DNA from: UBA2185 sp964564625
GTDB taxonomy: Bacteria > Desulfobacterota > Syntrophia > Syntrophales > UBA2185
DNA length: 30,349 bases
Direction of reading: 5' to 3'
NCBI GenBank assembly: GCA_964564625.1
Contig: CAZMBE010000034.1
Span: 1-30,349, forward strand
A model generated the notes under the pieces. The model made no database searches, was not told where the DNA came from, and saw nothing but the letters and a program-made list of their open reading frames with translations. Both the position numbers and the translations under genes were made by a program. Below, in pieces: positions 1 through 8,325 of this stretch; the first letter of the stretch is position 1, and the number at the start of each line of letters is the position of its first letter.

Positions 1-1187
1 AAACCTGATCCATAAAAATCAGACACCTCAACATCGAGCTTTATGCTATGTTCCAAACAGTCGAAAATGATGCCGCTGTTATTATCAATCCAAAGTGAGA
101 GGTAGTAGCGCGCCGGCATAAGATAGAGAGAGTTAATTTCCGCCTCAATGTACCCATCTCCTTCAGGCAACATCGATATCTCGTTGCCCGCAAAAGAACT
201 ATCCACTGTAGTGACCAATGCTCCATAGTCTGTATAGAATTGGATTCCAAAGGCAATATTGTTGTTTACTTGTTTTTCAGCATGATAATAGAGCCTGACA
301 ACGAGGCTGTCTCCACTTTGAATAACATCTGTAGGCCTTCTCTCCATGTTCAAAAACTCAATCCCGGTATACTTTATCCATCCATTGCCGATGCGGTTCT
401 TCACTTCCCGCAAATCAAATCCTTCTTCGGGGACTCCTGCAAAAGTGGCCATGTAGTGCTTTATGACTTCTTTGGTGTTGCCATCCTCACGGATCCTTCC
501 TTCATCAATCCATATGACCCGAGAACACAGATTTTCAACAGACGCCATCTGATGAGACACATAGATTATTGTCCTCCCTCCCTCACGGAGATTACTTATC
601 TTGTCGGTACATTTCTTCTGAAATCCCACATCCCCAACTGATAGAATCTCATCGACCAACAGAACATCCGTATCTAAATGGGCAGCAACAGCAAAACCCA
701 ATCGCAGCCTCATCCCCGAGGAATAGTGTTTGATAGGGGTGTCTATGAATTTTTCGACATCTGCAAATGCTATGATCTCATCGAGCTTAGACTTTATTTC
801 TTTTTTGGTCATGCCAAGAATAGAGCCATTCAGATACACGTTCTCCAACCCGGAAAGCTCGTCATGAAAACCTGTCCCCACCTCCAACAAGGATCCGATC
901 TTGCCCTGCACCGCTATTCTCCCCGAAGTTGGGTACATAATCTTTGAAAGAACCTTCAGGAGGGTGCTCTTGCCTGCTCCGTTACGTCCAATAATACCAA
1001 CAATTTCTCCCTTCTGAACGGACATGGACACTTCTTTCAAGGCCCAGATGATGTTCTCATTTGCACGGCGTTTACGTAGAACATTTCTCACCATGTTAAC
1101 CAGTGCTTCACGCAACATGTTCTGTGATCTATATTTTCCTATTAGGAACTTTTTCGATAGGTCTTTTACTACTATGGCATCGTGCAT
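1..1187 (-). CDS. wzt: ABC exporter ATP-binding protein Wzt, with C-terminal carbohydrate-binding-type domain (3' end cut by window edge)
   Basis: This is the nucleotide-binding subunit of a polysaccharide (O-antigen/capsule type) ABC exporter; it powers transport through the permease encoded just upstream. Translating the minus strand from ATG at 1187 gives an open frame to the window edge (395 codons). Visible are a Walker A (GRNGAGKST, residues 67-75), the ABC signature (YSSGMRLRLG), a Walker B (DVLLVDEILSVGD) and an H-loop (YVSHQM). After about residue 250 the chain continues into a beta-rich extension, as in Wzt proteins whose C-terminal domain binds the modified end of the exported glycan. 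That extension argues against a generic ABC ATPase. The start lies 21 bp after the permease stop; the ribosome site is weak. The substrate cannot be read from the sequence. Confidence 0.93.
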   Translation of the reverse strand, partial: MHDAIVVKDLSKKFLIGKYRSQNMLREALVNMVRNVLRKRRANENIIWALKEVSMSVQKGEIVGIIGRNGAGKSTLLKVLSKIMYPTSGRIAVQGKIGSLLEVGTGFHDELSGLENVYLNGSILGMTKKEIKSKLDEIIAFADVEKFIDTPIKHYSSGMRLRLGFAVAAHLDTDVLLVDEILSVGDVGFQKKCTDKISNLREGGRTIIYVSHQMASVENLCSRVIWIDEGRIREDGNTKEVIKHYMATFAGVPEEGFDLREVKNRIGNGWIKYTGIEFLNMERRPTDVIQSGDSLVVRLYYHAEKQVNNNIAFGIQFYTDYGALVTTVDSSFAGNEISMLPEGDGYIEAEINSLYLMPARYYLSLWIDNNSGIIFDCLEHSIKLDVEVSDFYGSG

Positions 1188-1208
1188 AAAGAAATGTCTC
1201 GCTTAGTG

Positions 1209-1997
1209 TTATATAATATCAGCAAAATCACGTTCAGTATTTCTAAAGTAGATCAACCCAATCACCAGGAGTAACATGGTAATTGCCAAAGAAACCGACA
1301 ATTCCTGCCAATTCACCTGGTGAGACGGTAGGATCGCAGATCGAAAGCCGTTTATGATCCCGCACAAAGGGTTCAGGCTTGCCAAGCCTCGATACCTTTC
1401 AGGAATCATGCTTATTGGATAGATGATCGGCGATACAAAGAGTAACAACTGCATCATGAAAGGGATAATATGACCTATATCTCGGTACTTAACATTTAAT
1501 GAAGACAGTATCATTCCTATACCAAGAGACAATATAACAAGAACAATCGTGAGAAGAGGGACCAAAAGAATCTTCCATCCTATCTGTATACCAAAGTATT
1601 GCATTAGTCCAAGAAGCACCACGAAGGAAACGCCATAGTCAATCAAACCGCTCACTGTTGATGAAACGACGAGAGCAATTCTGGGGAAATATACTTTTGT
1701 TATCAGATTCATGTTGTGGATCAGACTGTTTCCAGAGCGCCCAACGGCTGATGAAAAGTATGTCCACGGGACCAAGGCGGCATATGAAAAAATAGCATAT
1801 GGAACTCCTTCGCTTGGCATCTTGGCTAATTTTCCAAAAAACACCGTGAAGATAACCATAGCAGCAAAAGGCTGAATTACTACCCAAACTACACCGAGGA
1901 GAGTCTGTTTATAGCGTACTTTAATATCACGCCAAACCAAGAAATAGAATAATTCGCGGTAGCGCCAAAGTTCATCCAGCCATTCGAATATTTTCAT
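1209..1997 (-). CDS. wzm: ABC-2 type polysaccharide export permease Wzm
   Basis: Inner-membrane permease of 262 residues that forms the channel of the Wzm/Wzt exporter moving undecaprenyl-linked polysaccharide across the membrane. The N-terminus (FLVWRDIKVRYKQTLLG, residues about 19-35) is the characteristic amphipathic start of this family, followed by about six hydrophobic segments (roughly 38-58, 65-82, 110-135, 143-167, 172-195, 232-252). The length is typical. An AGGG ribosome site sits six bases before ATG 1997. It precedes wzt by 21 bp, so the two are surely co-transcribed. ABC-2 permeases for other glycans look alike, so the exact polymer is unknown. Confidence 0.93.
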   Translation of the reverse strand: MKIFEWLDELWRYRELFYFLVWRDIKVRYKQTLLGVVWVVIQPFAAMVIFTVFFGKLAKMPSEGVPYAIFSYAALVPWTYFSSAVGRSGNSLIHNMNLITKVYFPRIALVVSSTVSGLIDYGVSFVVLLGLMQYFGIQIGWKILLVPLLTIVLVILSLGIGMILSSLNVKYRDIGHIIPFMMQLLLFVSPIIYPISMIPERYRGLASLNPLCGIINGFRSAILPSHQVNWQELSVSLAITMLLLVIGLIYFRNTERDFADII

Positions 1998-2076
1998 CAG
2001 TTACCCTGTCATTCCAGTTGCTTCTGTGGATAGATTTGTCAAAGGTTGGAATCTTTTTCGACTCGATTCCAATTGC

Positions 2077-2724
2077 TTATAATATAATCTTACGACAATA
2101 GAAAGCTTCTGCATATTTTCCAGGAGCGTTTGACTCAATTCCCCGTAACCGTAGAATTGACCAGAAGGTATCCTGTGTGAACCATTTCTTGTCCAACTGT
2201 GAACTGTAGTAGTTAAGGATTTTTGTAATCTTTTTTCGGCAGTCCGATTTATCAAGATGGACGAAAAAATTAGGAGACCCCAAATCACCGTCGAATTTCG
2301 GGATTTCATATTCGAGAATCAGGTGATCCCTGAAAGTATTCCAGGTCAATTCAGAAATAGTTCTGTGATCCTGATGCAAGTCTTTTCTGTAATGGGTAAA
2401 AACGATATCCGGGGAGAACTCTTTCTTCAACCGTTCAAAATACTCCTTTATTTCGGCTCCCAGATATGGGAAGAATCCGTTTCTGAATCGGTGTATAATG
2501 ATATTTTTGTTTTTCACACCTCTTAAAAAACCATTTGCACTTCTCAACGCTTCACCTGCCCGACTTTCATCAGAACTAAAAACTACCCAGTAAATGTTGA
2601 CTTCTCTTGTTGAGACAATTAATTTTGAAATCGTTCCTCCAGATCCTATTTCAATGTCGTCACAATGAGCCCCGAGGCACAGTATCCTCTTTTGAGAATT
2701 ATTGTCGATGCTGATCTTCAACAT
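2077..2724 (-). CDS. PIG-L/LmbE family zinc-dependent deacetylase
   Basis: Protein of 215 residues from the family that removes acetyl groups from N-acetyl sugars or related amides (PIG-L, MshB, BshB). The metal-binding start motif reads AHCDDIEIG (about residues 19-27), where the family normally has AHPDD; the second motif HYRKDLHQDH (about 108-117) supplies the third metal ligand. No signal peptide is seen, so it likely acts in the cytoplasm on a nucleotide sugar or lipid-linked sugar. It lies between the FAD oxidoreductase and the Wzm/Wzt genes on the same strand, so a role in tailoring an amino sugar of the exported glycan is the natural inference. GGAGG lies 13 bases before the ATG, a long spacing. 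Confidence 0.85.
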   Translation of the reverse strand: MLKISIDNNSQKRILCLGAHCDDIEIGSGGTISKLIVSTREVNIYWVVFSSDESRAGEALRSANGFLRGVKNKNIIIHRFRNGFFPYLGAEIKEYFERLKKEFSPDIVFTHYRKDLHQDHRTISELTWNTFRDHLILEYEIPKFDGDLGSPNFFVHLDKSDCRKKITKILNYYSSQLDKKWFTQDTFWSILRLRGIESNAPGKYAEAFYCRKIIL

Positions 2725-2884
2725 TTAAGTTACAGATCCTCCTTAGCCCTCTATGCGTTCACAGGAATGCCGGCATAATGTCTGCTTCATTCTGGTCACA
2801 CCACAATTTTCGTCATTTCTTTTAGTTGGAAACTTCAGCGCTGCCTCATGTAGCAAATAAGATATTGATTGAACCTGGCAGGAG

Positions 2885-4204
2885 CTAAGACGTGATCCGA
2901 TCGAGTATTCGTTGTGCGGCAGTCTCACCGCTAAAAAAAGACATGTCCGTCCACAAGTATCCCCAGTCACCATATCGACCGCAATGGGCAATGCCTATGT
3001 CGTCCAAGAATCCATGCACGGTTCGCAACGCGGTGGGGCGATCCAAATCAAAGATGATGTTAGCGTAGGGAATGAACATTGCCTTTCTCAGGAGAATCTT
3101 GTCATCCTCTCTGAGCAGTCCGCAACGACGGAGTCCATCGACGACCGGTTCGATATACGCCTCCGGTGGTTGAGTCAGTGGCTTGTACTTTCTGGAAAAG
3201 TACACCTCACACTGAATAGCGCTCATTCCCTCCGGCACAGTGGAAGGTGAAATGTTCCTTTGGAAGCTAACCCGGCTAAACGGCATGTCATCATCATAGA
3301 AATATGTCCAGTTTGCAGAGGACACATCCGGGCGGGCTACTCCTATATTGACCAAGACAAGACAGGTGCAGGCCAAGTCTCGCGATGCTTTGATAACATC
3401 GTTTGGTGCATTGACGATCAAAGGAATGAGTTCAGGAAGAGCTATAGAGGAGATGAGGTGGTCATAACGAACAACTTCACCATGAGCAAAAGTGAGTTTC
3501 CTGGCCTTCGGATCAATCTTTGTCACACGATAATTCTGGAAAATGTGAGAGTTGGTCCTGAACAAATCGAAGAATGAGACGAAGCCGTTCTGTGCCGGAT
3601 ATCGGTAATCCTGTACGTAATGAATATTGGGTGCGTGCGGCGAAATTGCTCCAAGGAGTACTTCTTCCAGTTTGGCTTGATACAAACGCGGCCCTACCCA
3701 GTCTGTAGTCATATTATTTGCGTTTGTAGTGTGAAACTTTCGAGTATACTGCATCGGAAAAGTTTCCGCATATGTACGACCGTAACTTGCAATCAGCCAG
3801 TCTTCGTAGTTTCGAATTAAGTCTGGACTACCGTTCGGACGCCCGATGAAGTCGCGCAAGATGTTCACCATTAGTTCAGACGGTAAACCATGCAGGTTGG
3901 TAATTGCCGGATGTGTTATCCAATATCCTTGCCAGTAATTGTTGACCTGTGCGATTCCTTCATCGTATCGGTTCTGGACGCTTTCAGCAAAGAGTCTACG
4001 GAGGCGTTCATCCTTTGTGTAGGATACATGAGGGCCTTCATCAAAAATGTAGCCGTCCATTAAGTGGGAGGCTGAACGCCCGCCGTGGTATGATTCTTTC
4101 TCATACAACACCGTATCTATGCCTTCGTTCCGGAGCCTGTGAGAAGCTCCAAATCCTGACACTCCGGCACCAAGAATTGCTATTTTAAGACTCTGTTTTG
4201 TCAT
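2885..4204 (-). CDS. FAD-dependent oxidoreductase, protoporphyrinogen-oxidase/UDP-galactopyranose-mutase-like
   Basis: Flavoprotein of 439 residues. It begins with an ADP-binding fold, GAGVSG at residues 12-17, followed by an acidic strand end (LYEKE) and GGRS, the classical start of the amine-oxidase/protoporphyrinogen-oxidase superfamily. The middle (YTRKFHTT, then TDWVGPR) resembles the UGM-like flavoproteins common in polysaccharide loci. A GAGG ribosome site precedes ATG 4204. Its position between a cytidylyltransferase and a PIG-L deacetylase suggests that it oxidises, reduces or isomerises a nucleotide sugar. The precise reaction is not known, and a true galactopyranose mutase (typically about 370-390 residues with different motifs) is less likely. 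Confidence 0.8.
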   Translation of the reverse strand: MTKQSLKIAILGAGVSGFGASHRLRNEGIDTVLYEKESYHGGRSASHLMDGYIFDEGPHVSYTKDERLRRLFAESVQNRYDEGIAQVNNYWQGYWITHPAITNLHGLPSELMVNILRDFIGRPNGSPDLIRNYEDWLIASYGRTYAETFPMQYTRKFHTTNANNMTTDWVGPRLYQAKLEEVLLGAISPHAPNIHYVQDYRYPAQNGFVSFFDLFRTNSHIFQNYRVTKIDPKARKLTFAHGEVVRYDHLISSIALPELIPLIVNAPNDVIKASRDLACTCLVLVNIGVARPDVSSANWTYFYDDDMPFSRVSFQRNISPSTVPEGMSAIQCEVYFSRKYKPLTQPPEAYIEPVVDGLRRCGLLREDDKILLRKAMFIPYANIIFDLDRPTALRTVHGFLDDIGIAHCGRYGDWGYLWTDMSFFSGETAAQRILDRITS

Positions 4205-4311
4205 TTAACCTCGGTTGTTAATCAAATTGTTAGTCTGGCTCCCATGCTATCGTATACCTTGGAGTAGCCCCCTGATTCTCTCTACAGTATGGTGTAGAGT
4301 TTGTCCGTATA

Positions 4312-5097
4312 CTAATGGTTTTTCGAATTCCAGACTAGCCAGGGTGGGTTTCCATCTTGGTAGAGCTCCTCCAGTTGCTGTTTGTCCTTAAATGTATCCA
4401 TCGACGCCCAAAACCCGTCGTGCTTATAGGCAATCAGTTCACCTCTGTCAATGAGCCTCTGGAAAGGCTCATTGACAAGTTCCTCGCCATTGTTGATATA
4501 ATTAAAAAGATCCTTCTTGAAAACAAAAAACCCGCCATTTATCAAAACTTCGGAATCAGACAGATGCTGGATTTCAGACACCTCGTCTTGGTTCCTTAAC
4601 GAAACCACATGGAAGCTGTGTTTGGGCTTTACCGCTAAAAAGATTCCAACTTTGTCCCTCGCCTTGAAATGATCAATCAACTTGGGGAGGTGCAAATCCG
4701 TCAGGCCATCTGCGTAATTGGCCAAAAAGACTTCTTCTCCTTCCAGATACTTTTTTATGGCAACTAGCCTTTGACCGATGTTGCAGTTTAGCCCGGTGTC
4801 TGCAAATGTGATAGTCCAATCGTCTATGTCACGGTTTTGAAGTTTTATATCTTTAGTACCTTTGGATAACACGAAATCATTCGAGATGCATTCATTGTAA
4901 TTCAGAAAATAGTTTTTGATTACATCTCCTCTGTGTCCAAGACAGAGAATAAAATCTCTATGCCCATAGTGGGCATAGTACTTCATAATATGCCACAAGA
5001 TCGGTCGGTACCCGATCTGAACCATTGGCTTGGGGATGCTTTCAGAATACTCCCTCAACCTCATTCCCAGACCTCCACAAAACAAAACAACTTTCAT
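4312..5097 (-). CDS. rfbF: Glucose-1-phosphate cytidylyltransferase (RfbF/DdhA-like)
   Basis: Nucleotidyltransferase of 261 residues that would make a CDP-sugar (CDP-glucose in the known family) from CTP and sugar-1-phosphate. The N-terminus has the GGLGMRL glycine-rich nucleotide loop, then PKPMVQIGYRPILWHIMKYY, which is the RfbF pattern rather than the RmlA one. FADTGLNCNIGQRL further on matches the RfbF substrate region. Length is close to the family norm of about 257. GAGGAG lies seven bases before ATG 5097. The next enzyme of the classical pathway, CDP-glucose 4,6-dehydratase (RfbG), is not in the window; a SAF-domain oxidoreductase is the upstream neighbour, 32 bp away. Confidence 0.88.
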   Translation of the reverse strand: MKVVLFCGGLGMRLREYSESIPKPMVQIGYRPILWHIMKYYAHYGHRDFILCLGHRGDVIKNYFLNYNECISNDFVLSKGTKDIKLQNRDIDDWTITFADTGLNCNIGQRLVAIKKYLEGEEVFLANYADGLTDLHLPKLIDHFKARDKVGIFLAVKPKHSFHVVSLRNQDEVSEIQHLSDSEVLINGGFFVFKKDLFNYINNGEELVNEPFQRLIDRGELIAYKHDGFWASMDTFKDKQQLEELYQDGNPPWLVWNSKNH

Positions 5098-5129
5098 CTC
5101 AACACTCCTCTTTTTCTACTCCAATTTTT

Positions 5130-6416
5130 CTACTCCAAGGCAAAGTGCGAGTTTTGCTCAGTTCTCAGAATGTCACAGAGTCTATTTCCGGGCAGCTCGA
5201 CGTCAGAATAGACAATCGCTTGATCCATTCTAACATCAGCTTTCAGGCGGCACGCTTCGGAAATTCCCATCGGTAGAAGGTTTTCCCTCCGGCACACACT
5301 ATGGTTGTCAATCACGCCATAGCAGGTGAAACCTCCTATTCCATCAAGCACTTCGCCCTTCTTAAGATTTCTCTTGGCAACCGCGATGACCTCACACATG
5401 GGTCGTCCTAATGGCGCGACCGTGGCATCGTGAAACAGGACAGCACGGGCAACAGTTGTAGCTATCTGCACATGTGGCAAGTGATAAGGGGTATAAAACA
5501 CATAGAAAGGGCCGTCCCCCATCTTGAAATAGGTCATATACTGTCTCCTGATTGGATTATCACTATGACAGAGGACAAAGGCCCCAGTATGGGGTTCAGC
5601 GCCGAGGACATAGTCCACCAGTCCTCCATTGGCAAAAAGTTCAGCGGGGAAAAGCTTTACTATGTCCCTTACGTGGGCACAATGATACCCGAACATCCCT
5701 CGTTTTCCGACCATAAACCCTGTAGCATTCGCCAGAACCGTCGTCTCCATTGAGAGTTTCGTCCCATCCGCAAACGAGGTGATCATTACGGCTTTCTGTT
5801 TGTGTTTCTCCGCAAACTCCCGCTGTGTATCGGGCGTCCGGTAATGATCGATCATACCCTTGAGATTGCCGGCAAGCACCGGCTTAAAACCAGCCGTCTT
5901 GACGAATCGATAGAGGTTCATCGCCACTCCCGGTTCGTCTCCATCGGTATTTGTGATCACCACACCGGCTCGATCCGCGCGGACCTTAAGGATAGGTCCT
6001 AAAGTCGCATCCAACTCGGCATTCATCAAAATGACATGTTTATCGTGTTTGATCGCTTTTAGTACTATACGCGCTCCAAAATCGATTTCTCCTGTCGCCT
6101 CGATAATAGCGTCGATGTTGCCGGCCTCACAAAGTAATTCTGGATTATCGGTAACGCAATAACGTCGTTTGGCAATTGCCGATTCCAGTGCGGCAATGTT
6201 TTCAACGGTTTCCACAGACTCCACTCCAGCCTGTTTGTATGCTCTTACCGCTTCGGAAAGCCTGCGGTTGGAAATGGCAACCAATCTCATGCCGGTCAAA
6301 GGTGTCATGAATTGAAGGGCAATTCCCCGACCCATATAACCTGCTCCAACAAGGCCCACGTGGATCGGATTGCCGGATATTTCCCGTTTTTCCAGGGCGG
6401 TATCGACAATAATCAT
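5130..6416 (-). CDS. NAD(P)-dependent oxidoreductase, homoserine-dehydrogenase-like with C-terminal SAF domain
   Basis: Protein of 428 residues. An N-terminal Rossmann fold carries GLVGAGYMGRG (about 22-32), and the IDAIIEATG segment resembles the nucleotide-binding half of homoserine dehydrogenase. The C-terminal part (from about residue 335; VAKRNLKKGEVLDGIGG) looks like a SAF domain, the small beta-clip fold found in AFP-like sialic-acid synthases and UxaA-type altronate dehydratases. AAGGAG lies nine bases before ATG 6416. It sits between an RmlC-like epimerase and the cytidylyltransferase with short spacers (33 and 32 bp), so it probably acts on the same sugar nucleotide. I cannot assign a reaction; a housekeeping homoserine dehydrogenase is unlikely, given the context and the SAF domain. 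Confidence 0.75.
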   Translation of the reverse strand: MIIVDTALEKREISGNPIHVGLVGAGYMGRGIALQFMTPLTGMRLVAISNRRLSEAVRAYKQAGVESVETVENIAALESAIAKRRYCVTDNPELLCEAGNIDAIIEATGEIDFGARIVLKAIKHDKHVILMNAELDATLGPILKVRADRAGVVITNTDGDEPGVAMNLYRFVKTAGFKPVLAGNLKGMIDHYRTPDTQREFAEKHKQKAVMITSFADGTKLSMETTVLANATGFMVGKRGMFGYHCAHVRDIVKLFPAELFANGGLVDYVLGAEPHTGAFVLCHSDNPIRRQYMTYFKMGDGPFYVFYTPYHLPHVQIATTVARAVLFHDATVAPLGRPMCEVIAVAKRNLKKGEVLDGIGGFTCYGVIDNHSVCRRENLLPMGISEACRLKADVRMDQAIVYSDVELPGNRLCDILRTEQNSHFALE

Positions 6417-6449
6417 GTTGCTGTACTCCTTACAAATAAATTAAATAGT

Positions 6450-6980
6450 CTAAACCACTAAATCCGGCCATGAACGGTCACTGTCGGAAATACATTCGAC
6501 AGGAACAGGCCATTTGATTCCAAAAGATGGATCGTTGTAGCGATTGCCGTGCGCAAATTCAGGGGCGAAGAACTGCGACGTCAGGTAGTAGATCTCCGTG
6601 TTATCATTCAGGGTTTGATATCCGTGTGCGAAACCTTCTGGGACATAGATCATCCTACGGTTTTCGGAGGTCAATTCGAGCCCGATCCATTGTTTATAAG
6701 TCGGGGAATTTCTCCGTAAATCAACAATCACATCATAAATAGCACCCATAGTACAGCGCACTACCTTGACTTCTTGATAAGGCTCGTTTTGATAGTGCAT
6801 ACCTCGCAAGGTACCCTTTTTCACGCTGAATCCAACATTAATTTGCACAAATTGAGTGTTCAATCCGTGATCCTCAAATTCTTTCATACACCAGCAACGA
6901 GCAAAGAAACCCCTGTGATCCTCTCTCCGTTCAAGATCGAGAATGTATGCCCCCTTCAATTTTGTCTCTTGGAATATCAT
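6450..6980 (-). CDS. rfbC: dTDP-4-dehydrorhamnose 3,5-epimerase family protein (RmlC-like)
   Basis: Cupin-fold epimerase of 176 residues acting on a 4-keto nucleotide sugar. The family pattern is clear: EDHRGFFAR near residue 20, RGMHYQ with the catalytic histidine at 62, EIYYLTS with the catalytic tyrosine at about 132, and a terminal DPSFGIKWP. I chose ATG 6980, four bases after the dehydrogenase stop, because MIFQETKLKGAYILDLE is the usual family start; a longer frame opens with TTG at 6995 and overlaps the upstream gene. Context with rfbF and the SAF oxidoreductase suggests a CDP-linked substrate rather than dTDP-rhamnose, since no RmlA, RmlB or RmlD is visible. That substrate is inference. 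Confidence 0.88.
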   Translation of the reverse strand: MIFQETKLKGAYILDLERREDHRGFFARCWCMKEFEDHGLNTQFVQINVGFSVKKGTLRGMHYQNEPYQEVKVVRCTMGAIYDVIVDLRRNSPTYKQWIGLELTSENRRMIYVPEGFAHGYQTLNDNTEIYYLTSQFFAPEFAHGNRYNDPSFGIKWPVPVECISDSDRSWPDLVV

Positions 6981-6984
6981 TCGA

Positions 6985-8325
6985 TTACAAACCAATCCCT
7001 TCGTAGCGGTTTAAAAGCCCTTTGTCCAGCATGCGACGTCCATCCACAAGAACCGCGCAAGGGTTCATTTTTGTGATTAGCTCTGGGACCTGTCGAAATT
7101 GTTCCCAGCGTGTCACCAACACGACACCATCTGCCCCCACAATAGCCTCTTCGAGCGTTTCACAAAGAGACAATTGATCAGAGTGAAAAAGTTTTCGCGC
7201 CTCATGGCCGGCAACAGGGTCATAAGCCTTCAGAATAGCACCCTTCTGTAGGAGTGCCTGGACGATCGGAATCGCAGGAGATTCCCGCATATCATCAGTA
7301 TCCGGCTTAAAAGAAAGACCGAGTATCGTTATGCGAACATTCATCAGCGATGAGAAATGCTTCCCGAGCAGCCGAATGACTTCCATCGGCTGGCGTCGGT
7401 TAGTTTCGATAACGGCGTTCAATAAAGGCATCGGGCTTCCGTGTTTCTCCGCATGGGCGATCAGAGCTTTCACATCTTTTGGGAGACAACTTCCCCCAAA
7501 ACCGCAACCCGCTTCAATAAACGAAGCAATTGGCGCCGTGATTCTGCTCCCATATCCTGTCTTTGGACACAGGTAATATGATGCATGGACTCCCTTCATA
7601 ACGTCCACAACATCAATCGAACCAAGAGCTGAGCAGAGATTGGCGATTTCGTTCGCGTAGGAAATCTGAAGGGCCAGCAATGCGTTCGACGCATACTTTA
7701 TCATCTCCGCCGTCCTGCAGTTGGTTCTAATCATTGGAACACCCACAAAGGTGGAATACAAGTTTCTAAGTAACTCCATAGTCCTATCTTCATTGGCGCC
7801 AAGGACGATGCGGTCAGGATTCATGAAATCAGCGACTGCCTGCCCTTCCGTGAGGAACTCAGGGTTCATTCCCACACCGAAGTCCCTGCCCGCTGTTTTC
7901 CCCGACTTATCCTCAAGAATCGGCAAGACCACCTCATCGCTAGTCCCGGGCACCACGGTACTTTTAACGACAACCGCGTGATATCCGGGCTTATCCTTGA
8001 GTCCCACCCCTATTTGAACAGAGACCTCTTTCACATAGGTAAGGTCAATTTCTTTCCCGTCAAAAGGCGTACCGACGGTAATAAATGTAATTTCTGAGTC
8101 GAGGATGGATTTATGAAGGTTGGTCGTGGCGAAGAGGTTCTTGCCTATCGTTTTCTCCAGGAGACTCTTGAGACCGGTTTCATAAAACGGGGGATTTGCC
8201 GCGTTTATCTCATCGATTTTCTTAGGATCGGTATCAACACAGAGGACGTGGTGACCCTGGCTAGCCAGGCAAGCGCCAGTGACAAGTCCTACATACCCTG
8301 TGCCCGCTACAGAGACTCTCATCAT
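6985..8325 (-). CDS. ugd: UDP-glucose 6-dehydrogenase
   Basis: Enzyme of 446 residues that oxidises UDP-glucose to UDP-glucuronate with two NAD. Visible are GTGYVGLVTGACLA (residues 8-21), the VKSTVVPGT strand, GMNPEFLTEGQA, and the catalytic cysteine motif GFGGSCLPKD with Cys280, followed by the C-terminal domain (GLSFKPDTDDMRESP). The length is typical. The start ATG overlaps the stop of the upstream decarboxylase-like gene by four bases (ATGA), with GAGG just upstream, so the two are translationally coupled and probably act consecutively. It matches UDP-glucose dehydrogenases better than the WbpA-type UDP-GlcNAc enzyme that the WbpB/WbpD pair in this locus would need. Confidence 0.94.
   Translation of the reverse strand: MMRVSVAGTGYVGLVTGACLASQGHHVLCVDTDPKKIDEINAANPPFYETGLKSLLEKTIGKNLFATTNLHKSILDSEITFITVGTPFDGKEIDLTYVKEVSVQIGVGLKDKPGYHAVVVKSTVVPGTSDEVVLPILEDKSGKTAGRDFGVGMNPEFLTEGQAVADFMNPDRIVLGANEDRTMELLRNLYSTFVGVPMIRTNCRTAEMIKYASNALLALQISYANEIANLCSALGSIDVVDVMKGVHASYYLCPKTGYGSRITAPIASFIEAGCGFGGSCLPKDVKALIAHAEKHGSPMPLLNAVIETNRRQPMEVIRLLGKHFSSLMNVRITILGLSFKPDTDDMRESPAIPIVQALLQKGAILKAYDPVAGHEARKLFHSDQLSLCETLEEAIVGADGVVLVTRWEQFRQVPELITKMNPCAVLVDGRRMLDKGLLNRYEGIGL

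Noticed and set aside
240..947. Plus-strand open frames of 133 and 89 codons
   Set aside because: They lie opposite the wzt gene, whose minus-strand translation shows all ABC motifs; the plus frames have no recognisable protein features.
4280..4299. CTCTAC/GTAGAG hairpin after the cytidylyltransferase gene as a terminator
   Set aside because: A six-base stem with an eight-base loop and no T run; the following gene is on the same strand and likely co-transcribed.
5130..6416. Biosynthetic homoserine dehydrogenase
   Set aside because: Only the nucleotide-binding half resembles that family; the C-terminus looks like a SAF domain and all neighbours are sugar-nucleotide genes.
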